A stretch of DNA of 42,343 nt from Candidatus Dojkabacteria bacterium (GTDB lineage: Bacteria > Patescibacteria > Dojkabacteria > SC72): the NCBI GenBank assembly GCA_023229785.1, contig JALNYV010000018.1:1-42343 (forward strand), read 5' to 3'. The translations under genes were made by a program, and so were the position numbers. Every line of letters begins with the position of its first letter. Positions within the stretch are counted from its first letter, which is position 1. Below are positions 11,695-20,088 of the stretch, one piece after another. The notes beneath the pieces were generated by a model, which was given only the letters and a program-made list of their open reading frames with translations, searched no databases and was not told the DNA's origin.

Positions 11695-13446
11695 ATGTCT
11701 ATTGTACAAAATCTATCGCAAACTCTACAAAACTACTTTACAAGAAAAGACGAAGTAGCAAAGGAAGATACTTTATTAAGTGAACTAAACGCTAAGTTCA
11801 CTGATTTAGATTCCGAAACCGCCCAAAGACTTGAGAAGTACCGTCTCTACAGCGCCTTTTATGATGGATATCAGTGGGACAGAATTGAAGGCTTTAAGGG
11901 ACACAAGTACGTTTCAAATCTTTGCGCTCCCACTATTCAGAAGTACGCCTCTCTTTTAATGGGAGAGTTTCCTAAAATGCACGTACCAGACAAAGACAAC
12001 ATTAATGAAGACATCGCCTATATAAAACCACCGAAGGAGGAGGCACCGATGTTTTTAGATGAGATTCAAAAGATTAACAGAGCTGAATCAATCGGCAAGA
12101 TTCTAAAGAGAGTGCTGTTTATGGACAACACCAAACAGGAATTCTTTGAAGGAGCTACATCAGGTTCCTTATTAGGAGATACTTGTTTCTTTCACTACTA
12201 CGGGAAAGATAAGAAGATTCACATTGAAAACATCGCTCCTAACTTCGTCCGTTATAAGTTCGCTGGAAACGATTATAAGAAAATTGAGTATGCTTTCATC
12301 GTAAAGATACTCTCACTCAATGAAATTAAAAAGAAATACGATATTGACGCTCATAACGACACAATGGACTTATCGATTTGGGATGAGAACTTACTCTTAA
12401 AGGACGGCGGAGATTACGCTGTCGTCAAAGAATACTGGGACGATGAGACCCACGCCATTATCATTAACAACCAATTCGCTCTTAAACCCGAAAAACACAG
12501 ATACCCATTCATTCCTTTAACCTACATACCTAATAAACCACGCCCATTCAGACCTTGGGGAGATTCAGATCTAAAAGACATCCTAACAATTCAAGAAGAA
12601 TACAACATCGCCAATTCAGACGAAGCTAAAATCGTTAAGTTGTTTTCACATCCGAAGATTGTCGGAACGAACATTACTCAAAAAGACGCTGATATGATTA
12701 AGAAGGCCTCTTCACTAGGATTAGTACTTCCATTAAGAAAAGACGCCACTTTAGCTCCGCTAGAATTCAAGGGTAATATTTATCCTATTCAACAACGTAA
12801 GAACGATATTCTACAACGCTACTATATGGTATCAGGCTTAGTGCCAGTGTTCTGGGGAGCTGTACAAGGAAGCATAGTAACTGGTGTAGCAATGACCGCC
12901 CAAGCTTCACCAACCTTACAGATTATACGAAACAAACTTGAAATCTGGGACATCGGCTTAAAAAGTATTTGTAAATTTATTCTCGCCTTATTAGAAAAGA
13001 AAGGCGGAAGAATCTCCGGCACTGAGCTTACATACGCTGAATTAATTGACGGTCAGTATGAAGTTGACTTTCAATGGGAGAATCGTATGCCTAGAGACGA
13101 CTCGATTTATATTACAAACGAATTAAATAAGATGAACGCTGGTATTCAAGCCAGAACAACAGCAATGACAAGATTAGGCGTTGAGAACCCTAATGATGAG
13201 ATGTTAAAAATCTCTGCCGAGAAGACTGACCCTAACTTCAGTCCTGACTTTGCTTTAAAGGCTTTCCAAGTTTTAATGCAAGGAATTAACCAAAAGGGAA
13301 CAGCAACACCACCACCAGAAGCCCCAACAATGAATCCTCAACAAGGAGCAGTAATGGCTAACAACCCTGGAGCGCCAGCTGGACCAATGTCTATGCCTGG
13401 AGTTCAAGGCGGAGGCGGAAGACCAACTAGCGAACCAATAGCATAA
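11695..13446 (+). CDS. Portal protein
   Basis: 583 residues, directly after the large terminase. The profile fits podovirus/siphovirus portals: an alpha/beta N-terminal region with YRLYSAFYDGYQWDRI, a central part with PFIPLTYIPNKPRPFRPWGDSDL and EEYNIANSDEAKI (about residues 275-310), a helical crown, and a Pro/Gly-rich flexible tail (last 60 residues). It forms the dodecameric DNA gateway and connects head to tail. Start at the ATG preceded by the AACCATGACGCAC element. Confidence 0.88.
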   Translation: MSIVQNLSQTLQNYFTRKDEVAKEDTLLSELNAKFTDLDSETAQRLEKYRLYSAFYDGYQWDRIEGFKGHKYVSNLCAPTIQKYASLLMGEFPKMHVPDKDNINEDIAYIKPPKEEAPMFLDEIQKINRAESIGKILKRVLFMDNTKQEFFEGATSGSLLGDTCFFHYYGKDKKIHIENIAPNFVRYKFAGNDYKKIEYAFIVKILSLNEIKKKYDIDAHNDTMDLSIWDENLLLKDGGDYAVVKEYWDDETHAIIINNQFALKPEKHRYPFIPLTYIPNKPRPFRPWGDSDLKDILTIQEEYNIANSDEAKIVKLFSHPKIVGTNITQKDADMIKKASSLGLVLPLRKDATLAPLEFKGNIYPIQQRKNDILQRYYMVSGLVPVFWGAVQGSIVTGVAMTAQASPTLQIIRNKLEIWDIGLKSICKFILALLEKKGGRISGTELTYAELIDGQYEVDFQWENRMPRDDSIYITNELNKMNAGIQARTTAMTRLGVENPNDEMLKISAEKTDPNFSPDFALKAFQVLMQGINQKGTATPPPEAPTMNPQQGAVMANNPGAPAGPMSMPGVQGGGGRPTSEPIA

Positions 13447-13450
13447 TTAT

Positions 13451-14311
13451 ATGGCAATATCACCGTGGAAAATACAACCAAATACAAAAGACTTATCTAC
13501 TCCTTGGATTCAACCAGTAGATGAGTATGTTGCTTCGCAGATTGAAGAACAGAAACTTTACCAGAGACAACGCCCAGTAGACGAAATGCAGAACAAGTTC
13601 AAAAATGGCGAGGTAGGTTTTCAACAAGCAACAGACTGGTTCACAGGTTATCAACCAAAAGCTGTCTATCAAAAAGAACAGCAGAATTTGCGTCAAGCAC
13701 AAAGCGATGTAACTTCAAGTTGGAGAACAGACCAAACGAATATTATTCAAGGACAATACAAGACAGGTCAAATCGACTACAACAACTACGATACAAAAAT
13801 GCACGAAGTTTTATCTTGGTATCCAGAAGATTCAGCCAAATATGGAGAAGATGTAAATATGTTCGCTGATGCTTATAACCAAGAACTAGACAATCTATGG
13901 AAAGAAATGGAACTAATTGGCGGAGATCAGTTTGCACAATTCGCACAATGGTTCGCTAATAAAAAGAAAGAAGGATTCAATGTAAATACAGAGAACCCTC
14001 AATTCACTTATGACCCAGCTAAAGCTCCAGTAGCACCGACACCAGAACCAGCAGGAACAACGCCAGCTCCTCAAGAAGCAGCGCCAGTTCCAACGGTTTC
14101 AAAACCAACTTGGCAACAAGCAGTAGCAGAGAAACAAGCGGCAATTAAGAAACTAGAATCAAAAAAGAACTTAACTCCACAACAAAAAGAGAAGTTAGCT
14201 TTGCTTAAATGGGAGATTGACGCTTTGAAGAGAAATAACGCTAAGAAAACATCGACTGCACAAAAAACAGGAACTGCTCAAGGAAAACAAGCCAGAAAAG
14301 CAATTAAATAA
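13451..14311 (+). CDS. Hypothetical virion-associated protein
   Basis: 286 residues, Gln-rich and helical in the first 190, then a Pro/Ala-rich linker (about 195-225: PAKAPVAPTPEPAGTTPAP) and a basic Lys-rich end (last 60). The location right after portal, the Gln-rich helical style shared with the next two genes, and the absence of enzymatic motifs suggest an internal head or ejection protein. No family recognised. Structured RNA B follows. Confidence 0.65.
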   Translation: MAISPWKIQPNTKDLSTPWIQPVDEYVASQIEEQKLYQRQRPVDEMQNKFKNGEVGFQQATDWFTGYQPKAVYQKEQQNLRQAQSDVTSSWRTDQTNIIQGQYKTGQIDYNNYDTKMHEVLSWYPEDSAKYGEDVNMFADAYNQELDNLWKEMELIGGDQFAQFAQWFANKKKEGFNVNTENPQFTYDPAKAPVAPTPEPAGTTPAPQEAAPVPTVSKPTWQQAVAEKQAAIKKLESKKNLTPQQKEKLALLKWEIDALKRNNAKKTSTAQKTGTAQGKQARKAIK

Positions 14312-14329
14312 ATAACGATTTTTTTGATA

Positions 14330-14338
14330 AACCATGAC
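14330..14338 (+). promoter_or_regulatory. AACCATGAC element before RNA B
   Basis: AACCATGAC stands 22 bases before the closing helix of structured RNA B and 19 bases after the end of the preceding gene, following a short T-run. It is a further copy of the late-region element described at 11678. Confidence 0.45.
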
Positions 14339-14359
14339 CTAAACAAACACCAATTACAA

Positions 14360-14560
14360 AGCACTTACAAAGCGTATAGGTTGTGGCTTTACAAAACATC
14401 ACCTTAATAAGGTTGAGTACACACAAAAGTATGCGGGCTCTGGATGACCACTATACAACCCGCGACTGAGCGTGGACTCAACAAGAAAGAACGACATCCT
14501 CGTAAATTCCGAGAGTACAGGCAAACAGGGGACGAGGTGTACTAAGTTCATGTAAGTGCT
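14360..14560 (+). ncRNA. Novel structured RNA family, copy B
   Basis: A perfect 10-bp closing helix (14360-14369/14551-14560) is followed by hairpin AAAGC/GCTTT with a 12-nt loop GTATAGGTTGTG (14374-14385), then AAAACATCAC, hairpin ACCTT/AAGGT, GCGGG/CCCGC, TACAGGC (14516-14522) and GAGGTGTA (14534-14541). These blocks match copy A at 4656-4861 in order and spacing although the stems differ. It sits between two virion-associated genes; the 3' leader (14561-14612) ends with CCCC/GGGG and an SD. Confidence 0.82.
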
Positions 14561-14599
14561 CTTAATACATTCTCGTTCTCTCTTTGCCCCTACTCAGGG

Positions 14600-14608
14600 G
14601 GAAGGAGT
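14600..14608 (+). promoter_or_regulatory. Strong ribosome binding site after CCCC/GGGG hairpin
   Basis: A GCCCC-GGGG hairpin (about 14586-14601) is followed by GGGAAGGAG, a very good SD. It is best placed for the ATG at 14613, not for the ATG at 14633 that starts the long gene. Similar hairpin-plus-AAGGAG leaders occur near 4885-4903 and 21612-21634. Confidence 0.55.
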
Positions 14609-14612
14609 GGTT

Positions 14613-14696
14613 ATGGAAATAATTAAAAAATTATGGAAGCAACACCAACAACATATAATCCAACTAAAGGAAACTCAGGTTATTATCAAGCAGTAG
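14613..14696 (+). CDS. Possible 27-residue leader peptide
   Basis: MEIIKKLWKQHQQHIIQLK... begins at ideal distance from the strong SD at 14600-14608 and overlaps the start of the next gene in another frame, ending 64 bases inside it. It may be a translation-coupling leader, or a chance frame. Basic and Gln-rich like its surroundings, so composition does not help. Confidence 0.35.
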   Translation: MEIIKKLWKQHQQHIIQLKETQVIIKQ

Positions 14697-15604
14697 CCAA
14701 TAAGGTTAAAGCTGATTACCTGAAGGATACTTTAGCATCTCAAAAACAACAGGGAGTAATTGACGACCAAACTTATCTGACGAAACTAACTGACTTGGCT
14801 AACCAATATGCCAACGGTACAGGTATCAATATGGGATTACTGCAGAACGTAAGCGATCAAAGGACTTCAACAGCGGAAGCAGAATACGATGCATTAAAAA
14901 AACAAAGTATTGAAGGAACAATAACTCCTCAACAATTTTCGGAAGGTCTTAAAAGTATGGAGGCTAAGTATTCTCAATTCGGTGATTTAGGACGTCAGGT
15001 ATCAGCGTGGAGAGTTGAACAAGGAGACGTAGTCAATCAACAAAAATACGCAGAATGGACTAGAAATATTACTAATAATATCAGTTTAGAAAAATCAAAA
15101 GCAGAAGCTGAATATCAACAAGCACAGATGGATTTAGGCAATAGAGTAATTTCGGATAGAGAATTTAAAGCAATCGCGAAAAAGCACGATGCTTTGATAA
15201 ACGGATTATCGACTACAGTTCTTCCTTCATATAACGATTGGCTAACTAGCGGAGGCGAAGGATTTGCCAGAAAAGAAAAAGGACAACGACAAGAAAAGTT
15301 ATCCAAATTATTTCAGAATATTACTGGAAAAAAACCAGCAGATAAAATAGAAAAACTGGCTGGAGGATATTTGCCATTAGGATTTGTTGAACAAAGATTA
15401 AAACTGAGTCCGAAGAAAAGACAAGAAATATTTTATTATGGGCAAGCAAAGAATCCAACTATAGAAAGAACTGGAGCAAGTGAATTAGCTACAAAACTTG
15501 GTAGATTCCCAACCCAAGATGAAATATATGCCTATCGATACGGAAAATATCCAGTGGAATTAATAAAGGCAGGAACTTATAACCCTAAGAAAAAATATAA
15601 ATAA
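14633..15604 (+). CDS. Hypothetical virion-associated protein
   Basis: 323 residues, Gln-, Lys- and Ala-rich, mostly helical. The first 150 residues hold repeated helical hairpins of the type A-Y-L-K-x-T-L and L-T-D-L-A-N-Q; the C-terminal 100 residues are more globular (PADKIEKLAGGYLPLGFVEQ, FPTQDEIYAYRYGKYP). No known domain. It forms a gapless run with the next two genes and is probably an internal head/ejection protein; inferred from place and composition. Confidence 0.65.
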   Translation: MEATPTTYNPTKGNSGYYQAVANKVKADYLKDTLASQKQQGVIDDQTYLTKLTDLANQYANGTGINMGLLQNVSDQRTSTAEAEYDALKKQSIEGTITPQQFSEGLKSMEAKYSQFGDLGRQVSAWRVEQGDVVNQQKYAEWTRNITNNISLEKSKAEAEYQQAQMDLGNRVISDREFKAIAKKHDALINGLSTTVLPSYNDWLTSGGEGFARKEKGQRQEKLSKLFQNITGKKPADKIEKLAGGYLPLGFVEQRLKLSPKKRQEIFYYGQAKNPTIERTGASELATKLGRFPTQDEIYAYRYGKYPVELIKAGTYNPKKKYK

Positions 15605-16783
15605 ATGCCAACATACATACAAGGTTCATCGGCTGGTGCAGACATTGGATTACCATTAGGAAACTTATCCGACTCGGTAGGTTCTAATTTAGAAACCCAG
15701 AAAATACTCGAGGAAAATAAACAAACTCAGCGTGAAATGCAATATGCTGATTTAAAACTTCGCAAAGCAAAAAACGAAATTACAAATCAAGAATACATTG
15801 CGGGAATTGAAGCAATTAAAAATAGCACAACTGTTCCAGCAGACCAGATCAAATGGGATTTAACATTCAATAACGAAAAAAGAACCGCTTTCATTGACGA
15901 TCTGGGAATTGAAGATAAACGAATTCAACTTAAATATACTGTGGACGAAGATGGTTCTTCAGCTTCACAAGCTTATACAGCACTAGCTGATAAAGCTCAG
16001 GCAGCAGGAGAAACAGAAGTAGCTTTAGGGTATATGTTAAAAGCTGCAGCTGCAGGTGCGAGAGGTAGTAGTGGTAGTGGAGGTGGTGGATATTCAAGCA
16101 GCGGAACAGGATATACAAAAGAAGATAAGGCTTCTGCCGCAAGAGATTATGAAGGACTTTTAACGCAATTAAAAAATAGTGGAAGTGAACTTTCGAATAA
16201 TTTCGGTGATATTAAGAAAATAGCAACAGAACAGAAATGGGATGATGCCAAATTAGAAACTGCTAAAGCAGAATTTCTCAGACAATACACTTCTGACATA
16301 TACGGATTGTTCCAAAGTGATGCTTACAAAAATTATTTTAAAGTTGCAACTCCAGCACAGACCAATGAGGCGTTTAAAGTTGGAACATCTTATGCGAGTC
16401 TCCTAACTAAGTATGACCCAGACAAGAATGTATTGAATTCTTTATCACAGGCTACAGGAGAAGATTCAAACGACTTACAAAGATTCCTAAGCACTGATAT
16501 TTTTAATGAACACAATCCTGATTATTTTGGAATGAATAAAGAAGATATAACCTTTAATGGAACTGAAGCAATGAACCAACCAGACATCTGGTCAGAAATG
16601 GAAAATAAGTATCAAGCATCAATGCAACCAGAAGCAGTCGAGAAAGAGATTAGACAACCAGGTTCATTTTTAGCAGGTACAAATCAAGAGACACAAAGAC
16701 AAAGCAATCCATTAGGAAATATATTTAATGGAGCAAAAAGCCTTTTACAAAAAGGTAAAAGTTGGTTAGGTGGATTATTTTAA
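15605..16783 (+). CDS. Hypothetical virion-associated protein
   Basis: 392 residues; the ATG is adjacent to the previous stop. There is a helical N-terminal 150, a Gly/Ser-rich linker (about residues 156-170: RGSSGSGGGGYSSSG), a helical middle, and a C-terminal amphipathic segment GAKSLLQKGKSWLGGLF that could insert into membranes. That end and its neighbours fit an ejection protein that crosses the host envelope, by analogy with T7 internal proteins; no sequence homology is claimed. Confidence 0.65.
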   Translation: MPTYIQGSSAGADIGLPLGNLSDSVGSNLETQKILEENKQTQREMQYADLKLRKAKNEITNQEYIAGIEAIKNSTTVPADQIKWDLTFNNEKRTAFIDDLGIEDKRIQLKYTVDEDGSSASQAYTALADKAQAAGETEVALGYMLKAAAAGARGSSGSGGGGYSSSGTGYTKEDKASAARDYEGLLTQLKNSGSELSNNFGDIKKIATEQKWDDAKLETAKAEFLRQYTSDIYGLFQSDAYKNYFKVATPAQTNEAFKVGTSYASLLTKYDPDKNVLNSLSQATGEDSNDLQRFLSTDIFNEHNPDYFGMNKEDITFNGTEAMNQPDIWSEMENKYQASMQPEAVEKEIRQPGSFLAGTNQETQRQSNPLGNIFNGAKSLLQKGKSWLGGLF

Positions 16784-16786
16784 AAT

Positions 16787-19222
16787 ATGTCATACGAAGA
16801 TATAAGAGCAAAATATGGAATGGACGGAGGTAGCAATACAAGCCAGAGTCAAACTCCGACTACTTTTAGTTCCGTAATGCAAGAACAAAAACAATCCAAT
16901 CCTAGTTGGTGGTCAAGAGTGATGAGTCCTTTTGAGAAAGCTACTCAATTCGGATTGGGAGTTTTGAAACACGATGTCGAAAATCTACAACAGGGAAATA
17001 TAGAGTTAGAATCTTTCAATCCAGTTACAAGATTTAAACAATATTATGAACAAGGCAAGCAAGGAATTTCGGAAGAGTTATCAGGCAAGAAATTATTTGA
17101 AGATACATTAGGAATACAAGAACCACAATCAAGAACAGGTAAATATGCAAAAGGTCTTGCTGAATTTGGTACTGAAGTTGTAGCAGATCCGACAACATAT
17201 ATCCCAATGGGATTTGCTGATGACTTATTAATTAAGCCTGTAAAAGCATTGGGTAGAAAAGTTGGCGAGTTAGGTGGCGGAGAATTGGGCAAGATGTTTA
17301 TATCTGGATTTGGTGTTCCAAAAGATTTTTATACAGAGTTTAGAAAAATGGGCAAAGTAATTGATTACAAGACAAGCAATATTATAGACGAAGTTGGAAA
17401 GCAATTTTATAAAGTTGATAAAGATTCAATTAATAATTTAGCAGATGTTTTAGATAAGGGAGTTGAACCAATTAATGGCAAAGTAAAAACATTATCCGTA
17501 CAAATAAAAGGAGGACTAGATGATATTTATGATGACTTAGTTGAAAGAGGATTAGCTAAAGAAGAATTCAGAAAAGACTTCTATTTTCCACATCAGTTTG
17601 AAAAGTATCTAAAAAAAGACCCAGCTAAATGGGCAGAATTTAAACCAATAAAAAACTTCACTCCTGGATTTCTTAAACAAAGAACTGGAGTTGAAGGTTG
17701 GATTAAAGATGTCCCACAAGTTATCGCTAGATATAGAGTTCAGGCTGAAAAGAAAATGCAACTTAACGATTTAATTAGTAATACTGTTGACTCGTTCGGT
17801 AAAAAACTGAGTGAGGTTAACGAACCAGTCAAGAGTTTTGTTAATCCAAAAACACAGGAAGAATTATTCGAGATAGGTGGAAAACAATATAAGAAAGTAT
17901 CCAAGAATATTGGAGGAGAAGATTTAGTTTTAGAATCGGCAGTCGCTGACGAGTTTAACAAATTCATTAAAGGCGATACAAGAAGCACGTTCGGAAAAGC
18001 ATTTGATAAAGTTCAGAATGTCTGGAAAGGTCAAGCAACAGCTGGATATGTAGTTCCGAATCCTGGCTATATGGCTAGAAATGTTCTGGGTAATTTTTGG
18101 AATAACTTTTTAGGTGGAGTTGTCAATCCTTTAGATTATGCAAAGGCTGGCAAAGAACAATTATTCAAAGGTGAAAATTATCAGAAGTTGAAAGAACTAG
18201 GAATGTTCGGAGATAACCTGGCATATCAAGGTGTTGAGAAAGTATTGGATACAAAATTATCAGGTAGCAAATTAAAGAAGTTTTTAGGTGCAGTATTAAA
18301 TTTTCCTCACGATATAAGTAGTATTATGGAAAACAATGCAAAGTTGGCACACGCAATTAATAAGTTGGAAAAAGGCGCAAGTGTTGATGATGCAATAAAT
18401 TCGGCTAATAAATATATTTTTGATTATTCGGATTTAACTGATTGGGAAAAGAAATGGGGAAAGAGAGTAATCCCTTTTTACGCTTGGATGAGAAAAAACG
18501 TTCCATTACAAGTCGAGGAATTAGTTAAACAACCTAAAAAATTTGCAGGATTAGAAAAGGCAACAAGAGGTAGAACAGTTGAAGACCAACTTGGTGATAA
18601 TGCCCCTGATTGGATGAAAAAAGATTTGTATATCAGGAATCCTCTTTTTCCAGGTACTGAAGAAAATCCAAGATTCTGGAACCCATATATGCCGTTCCAA
18701 GATTTAAAAACATTGTTAAAGCCAGTCGAAACTCTTACAGATGGTATATCTCCATTCGTAAAAGTTCCTGCTGAATTAAGAATGAATAAATCTTTATTTT
18801 TCAAGACAGAAATAACTAATGAAAAATTACCAAAGAATGCACAGCTTAAAGATAAAGCTTTCTATATATGGGACAATCTCTTGAAACCAAGAGGAGTCAA
18901 CGAATGGATAAATTTGACTAATAAGGAAAAGGATGCAGCAACCAGAGTAATGAATTATTTTGGATTTAAGAATTATGTTATTGATACCGCCAAACAAAAG
19001 GATAGTAATGAATATCAAGATTACTTGCAAAAAACAGCAGAGAAAGCTTATGAGAAAAGAGAAGCAAAGAGAAAGGAAACTGGATTGGGAAAACTATTGG
19101 GAGGATTTCGTGGACAAGAAGCTCAAGAATATTATGCACCAAGTTTAGATATACCTACAACTGAACCATCAAAAAAAGCATCAAGTTATGATGCTTTAAG
19201 AGAAAAATATGGAATGAAATAA
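16787..19222 (+). CDS. Large internal virion (ejection-like) protein
   Basis: 811 residues, the largest gene. The C-terminal half contains PNPGYMARNVLGNFWNNFL and the block FDYSDLTDWEKKWGKRVIPF with YAWMRKNVPLQ after it (about residues 545-575), a signature I associate with very large phage virion or polyvalent proteins. The N- and C-termini repeat a similar short motif (SYEDIRAKYGM at the start, SSYDALREKYGMK at the end). A role in DNA ejection is inferred. It ends flush against a convergent gene with no terminator. Confidence 0.7.
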   Translation: MSYEDIRAKYGMDGGSNTSQSQTPTTFSSVMQEQKQSNPSWWSRVMSPFEKATQFGLGVLKHDVENLQQGNIELESFNPVTRFKQYYEQGKQGISEELSGKKLFEDTLGIQEPQSRTGKYAKGLAEFGTEVVADPTTYIPMGFADDLLIKPVKALGRKVGELGGGELGKMFISGFGVPKDFYTEFRKMGKVIDYKTSNIIDEVGKQFYKVDKDSINNLADVLDKGVEPINGKVKTLSVQIKGGLDDIYDDLVERGLAKEEFRKDFYFPHQFEKYLKKDPAKWAEFKPIKNFTPGFLKQRTGVEGWIKDVPQVIARYRVQAEKKMQLNDLISNTVDSFGKKLSEVNEPVKSFVNPKTQEELFEIGGKQYKKVSKNIGGEDLVLESAVADEFNKFIKGDTRSTFGKAFDKVQNVWKGQATAGYVVPNPGYMARNVLGNFWNNFLGGVVNPLDYAKAGKEQLFKGENYQKLKELGMFGDNLAYQGVEKVLDTKLSGSKLKKFLGAVLNFPHDISSIMENNAKLAHAINKLEKGASVDDAINSANKYIFDYSDLTDWEKKWGKRVIPFYAWMRKNVPLQVEELVKQPKKFAGLEKATRGRTVEDQLGDNAPDWMKKDLYIRNPLFPGTEENPRFWNPYMPFQDLKTLLKPVETLTDGISPFVKVPAELRMNKSLFFKTEITNEKLPKNAQLKDKAFYIWDNLLKPRGVNEWINLTNKEKDAATRVMNYFGFKNYVIDTAKQKDSNEYQDYLQKTAEKAYEKREAKRKETGLGKLLGGFRGQEAQEYYAPSLDIPTTEPSKKASSYDALREKYGMK

Positions 19223-19438
19223 TTAACTATTGCTGATGTAATACCAAACTGCTCCACTGATAGCTATCAATTCTGCTAGGACTAAAAACCATATTCCTTT
19301 GACGATATAAAGAAATTTATTTTCAGCTTCTCTAAATTCTTTTATTGGATTGTTCTTAAAGAAATAATAAACTATATAACCTAAAATTATTACATTAGAA
19401 GCAATGAAAGTCATTAGAAATAAAGTTTGTTCGTTCAT
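19223..19438 (-). CDS. Small two-helix membrane protein, minus strand
   Basis: 71 residues with two hydrophobic segments, about 5-26 (LFLMTFIASNVIILGYIVYYF) and 48-67 (GIWFLVLAELIAISGAVWYY), separated by a charged loop. It is the second gene of a minus-strand pair, 4 bases after its partner, convergent with the large virion gene. Opposite orientation inside a late block is typical of a 'moron' expressed on its own, for example for superinfection exclusion; inferred. Confidence 0.65.
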   Translation of the reverse strand: MNEQTLFLMTFIASNVIILGYIVYYFFKNNPIKEFREAENKFLYIVKGIWFLVLAELIAISGAVWYYISNS

Positions 19439-19442
19439 ATAT

Positions 19443-19817
19443 TTAATTACAATAATAATCTAATTCGGATTTGATATGACGAATATCAGTTTTTATCTGA
19501 CTAATATCATCATCTATACCACCTGAACCATACACTCCTTGCACAGTATCCTTTATTGACGCAACATCTGACTTGATACCTCCAACTCCGTAAAAACCAG
19601 AAACATCGTTTTTTATAGCAGTAACATCTGATTTCATTCCGTAAGGACCTAGTATGTTTTCTCTTAGTGTTCTATTGATATTTAATATTCTGGTTACTTT
19701 ATCGTATATCAAATTTATCGTAGGAGTTCCAGTCGCTTGAGCACCTATTCCCAGGGTACAACCTATACCCAAAATAAAACCTACTAGAACGAGTGCCACA
19801 CACATTTTTTTATTCAT
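19443..19817 (-). CDS. Secreted or membrane-anchored repeat protein, minus strand
   Basis: 124 residues. Residues 1-28 (MNKKMCVALVLVGFILGIGC) form a signal peptide or anchor; Cys20 might be lipidated (weak lipobox LGIGC). Then come tandem units of a form like (S/D)DV-x-IK-(N/D)DV-x-G-(F/V)YG-(V/S)GG-I, three imperfect copies of about 20 residues, predicted helical/collagen-like. It has its own promoter (19860-19887). Likely a host-envelope-modifying moron; function unknown. Confidence 0.65.
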   Translation of the reverse strand: MNKKMCVALVLVGFILGIGCTLGIGAQATGTPTINLIYDKVTRILNINRTLRENILGPYGMKSDVTAIKNDVSGFYGVGGIKSDVASIKDTVQGVYGSGGIDDDISQIKTDIRHIKSELDYYCN

Positions 19818-19859
19818 ACATTTATATTAGTTGCTAAATTAATTTCATTATAGCACGCC

Positions 19860-19887
19860 AGTATACCACACCCTGTGGATAAGTCAA
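19860..19887 (-). promoter_or_regulatory. Minus-strand promoter for the gene pair
   Basis: Read on the minus strand: TTGACT (19887-19882), a 16-bp spacer and TATACT (19865-19860). Another -10-like TATAAT lies at 19852-19847. A perfect DnaA box (TGTGGATAA on the + strand, 19874-19882) overlaps the spacer, so DnaA could in principle occlude it. Confidence 0.6.
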
Positions 19888-19908
19888 GCCCTTTCCTAAA
19901 TTTACGTT

Positions 19909-19969
19909 TTAACCATGACAACTTTGGAGAATTCAATTGGTTCTCTAAGGGTCTTTTCGTCATGGTTAA
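19909..19969. other. Long hairpin with two inverted AACCATGAC elements
   Basis: A perfect 11-bp stem TTAACCATGAC/GTCATGGTTAA (19909-19919/19959-19969) contains an inner GAGAA/TTCTC hairpin. The stem is made of two inverted copies of the AACCATGAC element found before late genes. It lies between divergent minus- and plus-strand units. Confidence 0.7.
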
Positions 19970-19985
19970 GACTACTTAGATAACC

Positions 19986-20017
19986 AATCGAGTTCTTCAC
20001 AGAGCTCGATTTTTATT
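19986..20017 (+). terminator. Intrinsic terminator before the scaffold gene
   Basis: AATCGAGTTC/GAGCTCGATT form a 10-bp stem (one G-U) around a 6-nt loop, followed by TTTTATTTT. Its position before the capsid genes implies that a new promoter is used for them. Confidence 0.7.
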
Positions 20018-20057
20018 TTAATTATCTTTTTAGTTAAATGTCGGTTTAATAGTTTAC

Positions 20058-20063
20058 TATAAT
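20058..20063 (+). promoter_or_regulatory. Candidate -10 element of capsid promoter
   Basis: TATAAT is perfect, but the -35 region (TTAAAT at 20034-20039, 18-bp spacing) is weak, so it may need an activator. It lies 25 bases before the scaffold start, with no obvious SD between. Confidence 0.45.
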
Positions 20064-20088
20064 CGACACAATTAGAAAGAACAACATT

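Noticed and set aside
14360..14560. tmRNA or RNase P RNA
   Set aside because: No tRNA-like ends, no tag frame and no P4 consensus; only similarity is to copy A.
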